From: Tepidimicrobium sp.
Lineage (GTDB): Bacteria > Bacillota > Clostridia > Tissierellales > Tepidimicrobiaceae
DNA: 6,102 bases
Direction of reading: 5' to 3'
Assembly: GCA_012839395.1 (NCBI GenBank)
Contig: DUNJ01000062.1
Location: 1-6,102 of the forward strand
Part shown: positions 6,068 through 6,102 of the stretch, piece after piece
Numbering within the stretch: position 1 is the first letter of the stretch
How the letters are laid out: each line of letters opens with the position of its first letter
The notes under the pieces: generated by a model
Database searches by the model: none
What the model was told of the DNA's origin: nothing
Seen by the model: the letters and a program-made list of their open reading frames with translations, nothing else
Made by a program: the position numbers and the translations under genes

Positions 6068-6102
6068 ATACTTAAAGGATTTATTTGAATATCCAGACGA
6101 AG
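6054..6102 (+). CDS. 5' end of a gene overlapping the nucleotidyltransferase gene (partial)
   Basis: ATG at 6054 opens a frame that stays open to the window edge and reads MIGNKYLKDLFEYPDE. It overlaps the preceding gene by 14 bases in another frame. GGGGAGG at 6038-6044, inside the end of the nucleotidyltransferase gene, is 9 bases upstream and is a strong ribosome site, which argues for a real, translationally coupled gene. Sixteen residues are too few to identify it. By analogy with nucleotidyltransferase-containing two-gene modules it could be a functional partner, but nothing in the visible residues shows that. Confidence 0.65.
   Translation, partial: MIGNKYLKDLFEYPDE

Overview
The window is AT-rich, all genes run on the plus strand, and the codon use (ATA, AGG/AGA, TTA), GGAGG-type ribosome binding sites and gene content fit a low-GC Gram-positive bacterium of the Clostridia/Tissierellia kind. 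The species cannot be told from the sequence. The left part is the 3' side of the conserved Firmicutes walRK neighbourhood: a WalJ/YycJ metallo-beta-lactamase-fold protein (102-896) followed 18 bases later by a membrane-anchored HtrA-type serine protease with one PDZ domain (915-2051). A strong hairpin terminator (2053-2090) closes this unit. The walR, walK, yycH and yycI genes would be expected upstream, outside the window.

Next come a 55-residue CxxH/CxxC micro-protein (2160-2327), an RtcB-type RNA ligase (2377-3519), and a SurE 5'/3'-nucleotidase (3607-4356) with its own extended -10 promoter. A very long perfect hairpin terminator (4393-4442) ends this part. After it lies rlmH (4483-4962), the 23S rRNA pseudouridine methyltransferase. 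In many Firmicutes walJ, htrA, the CxxH/CxxC gene and rlmH lie close together. Here rtcB and surE sit inside that block.

The right end looks more accessory and richer in A+T. It holds an unrecognised 105-residue protein with three predicted membrane segments (5079-5396), then a 188-residue nucleotidyltransferase-fold protein (5501-6067). The latter overlaps by 14 bases the start of another gene that runs off the window (6054-6102). This translationally coupled pair, with its own promoter, is the best candidate for a less described system, possibly toxin-antitoxin-like. The partner is cut off after 16 residues, so this stays a hypothesis.

I saw no tRNA, rRNA, CRISPR array, insertion sequence or riboswitch. 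No gene-free stretch exceeds about 130 bases. Open frames on the minus strand are shadows of the plus-strand genes.
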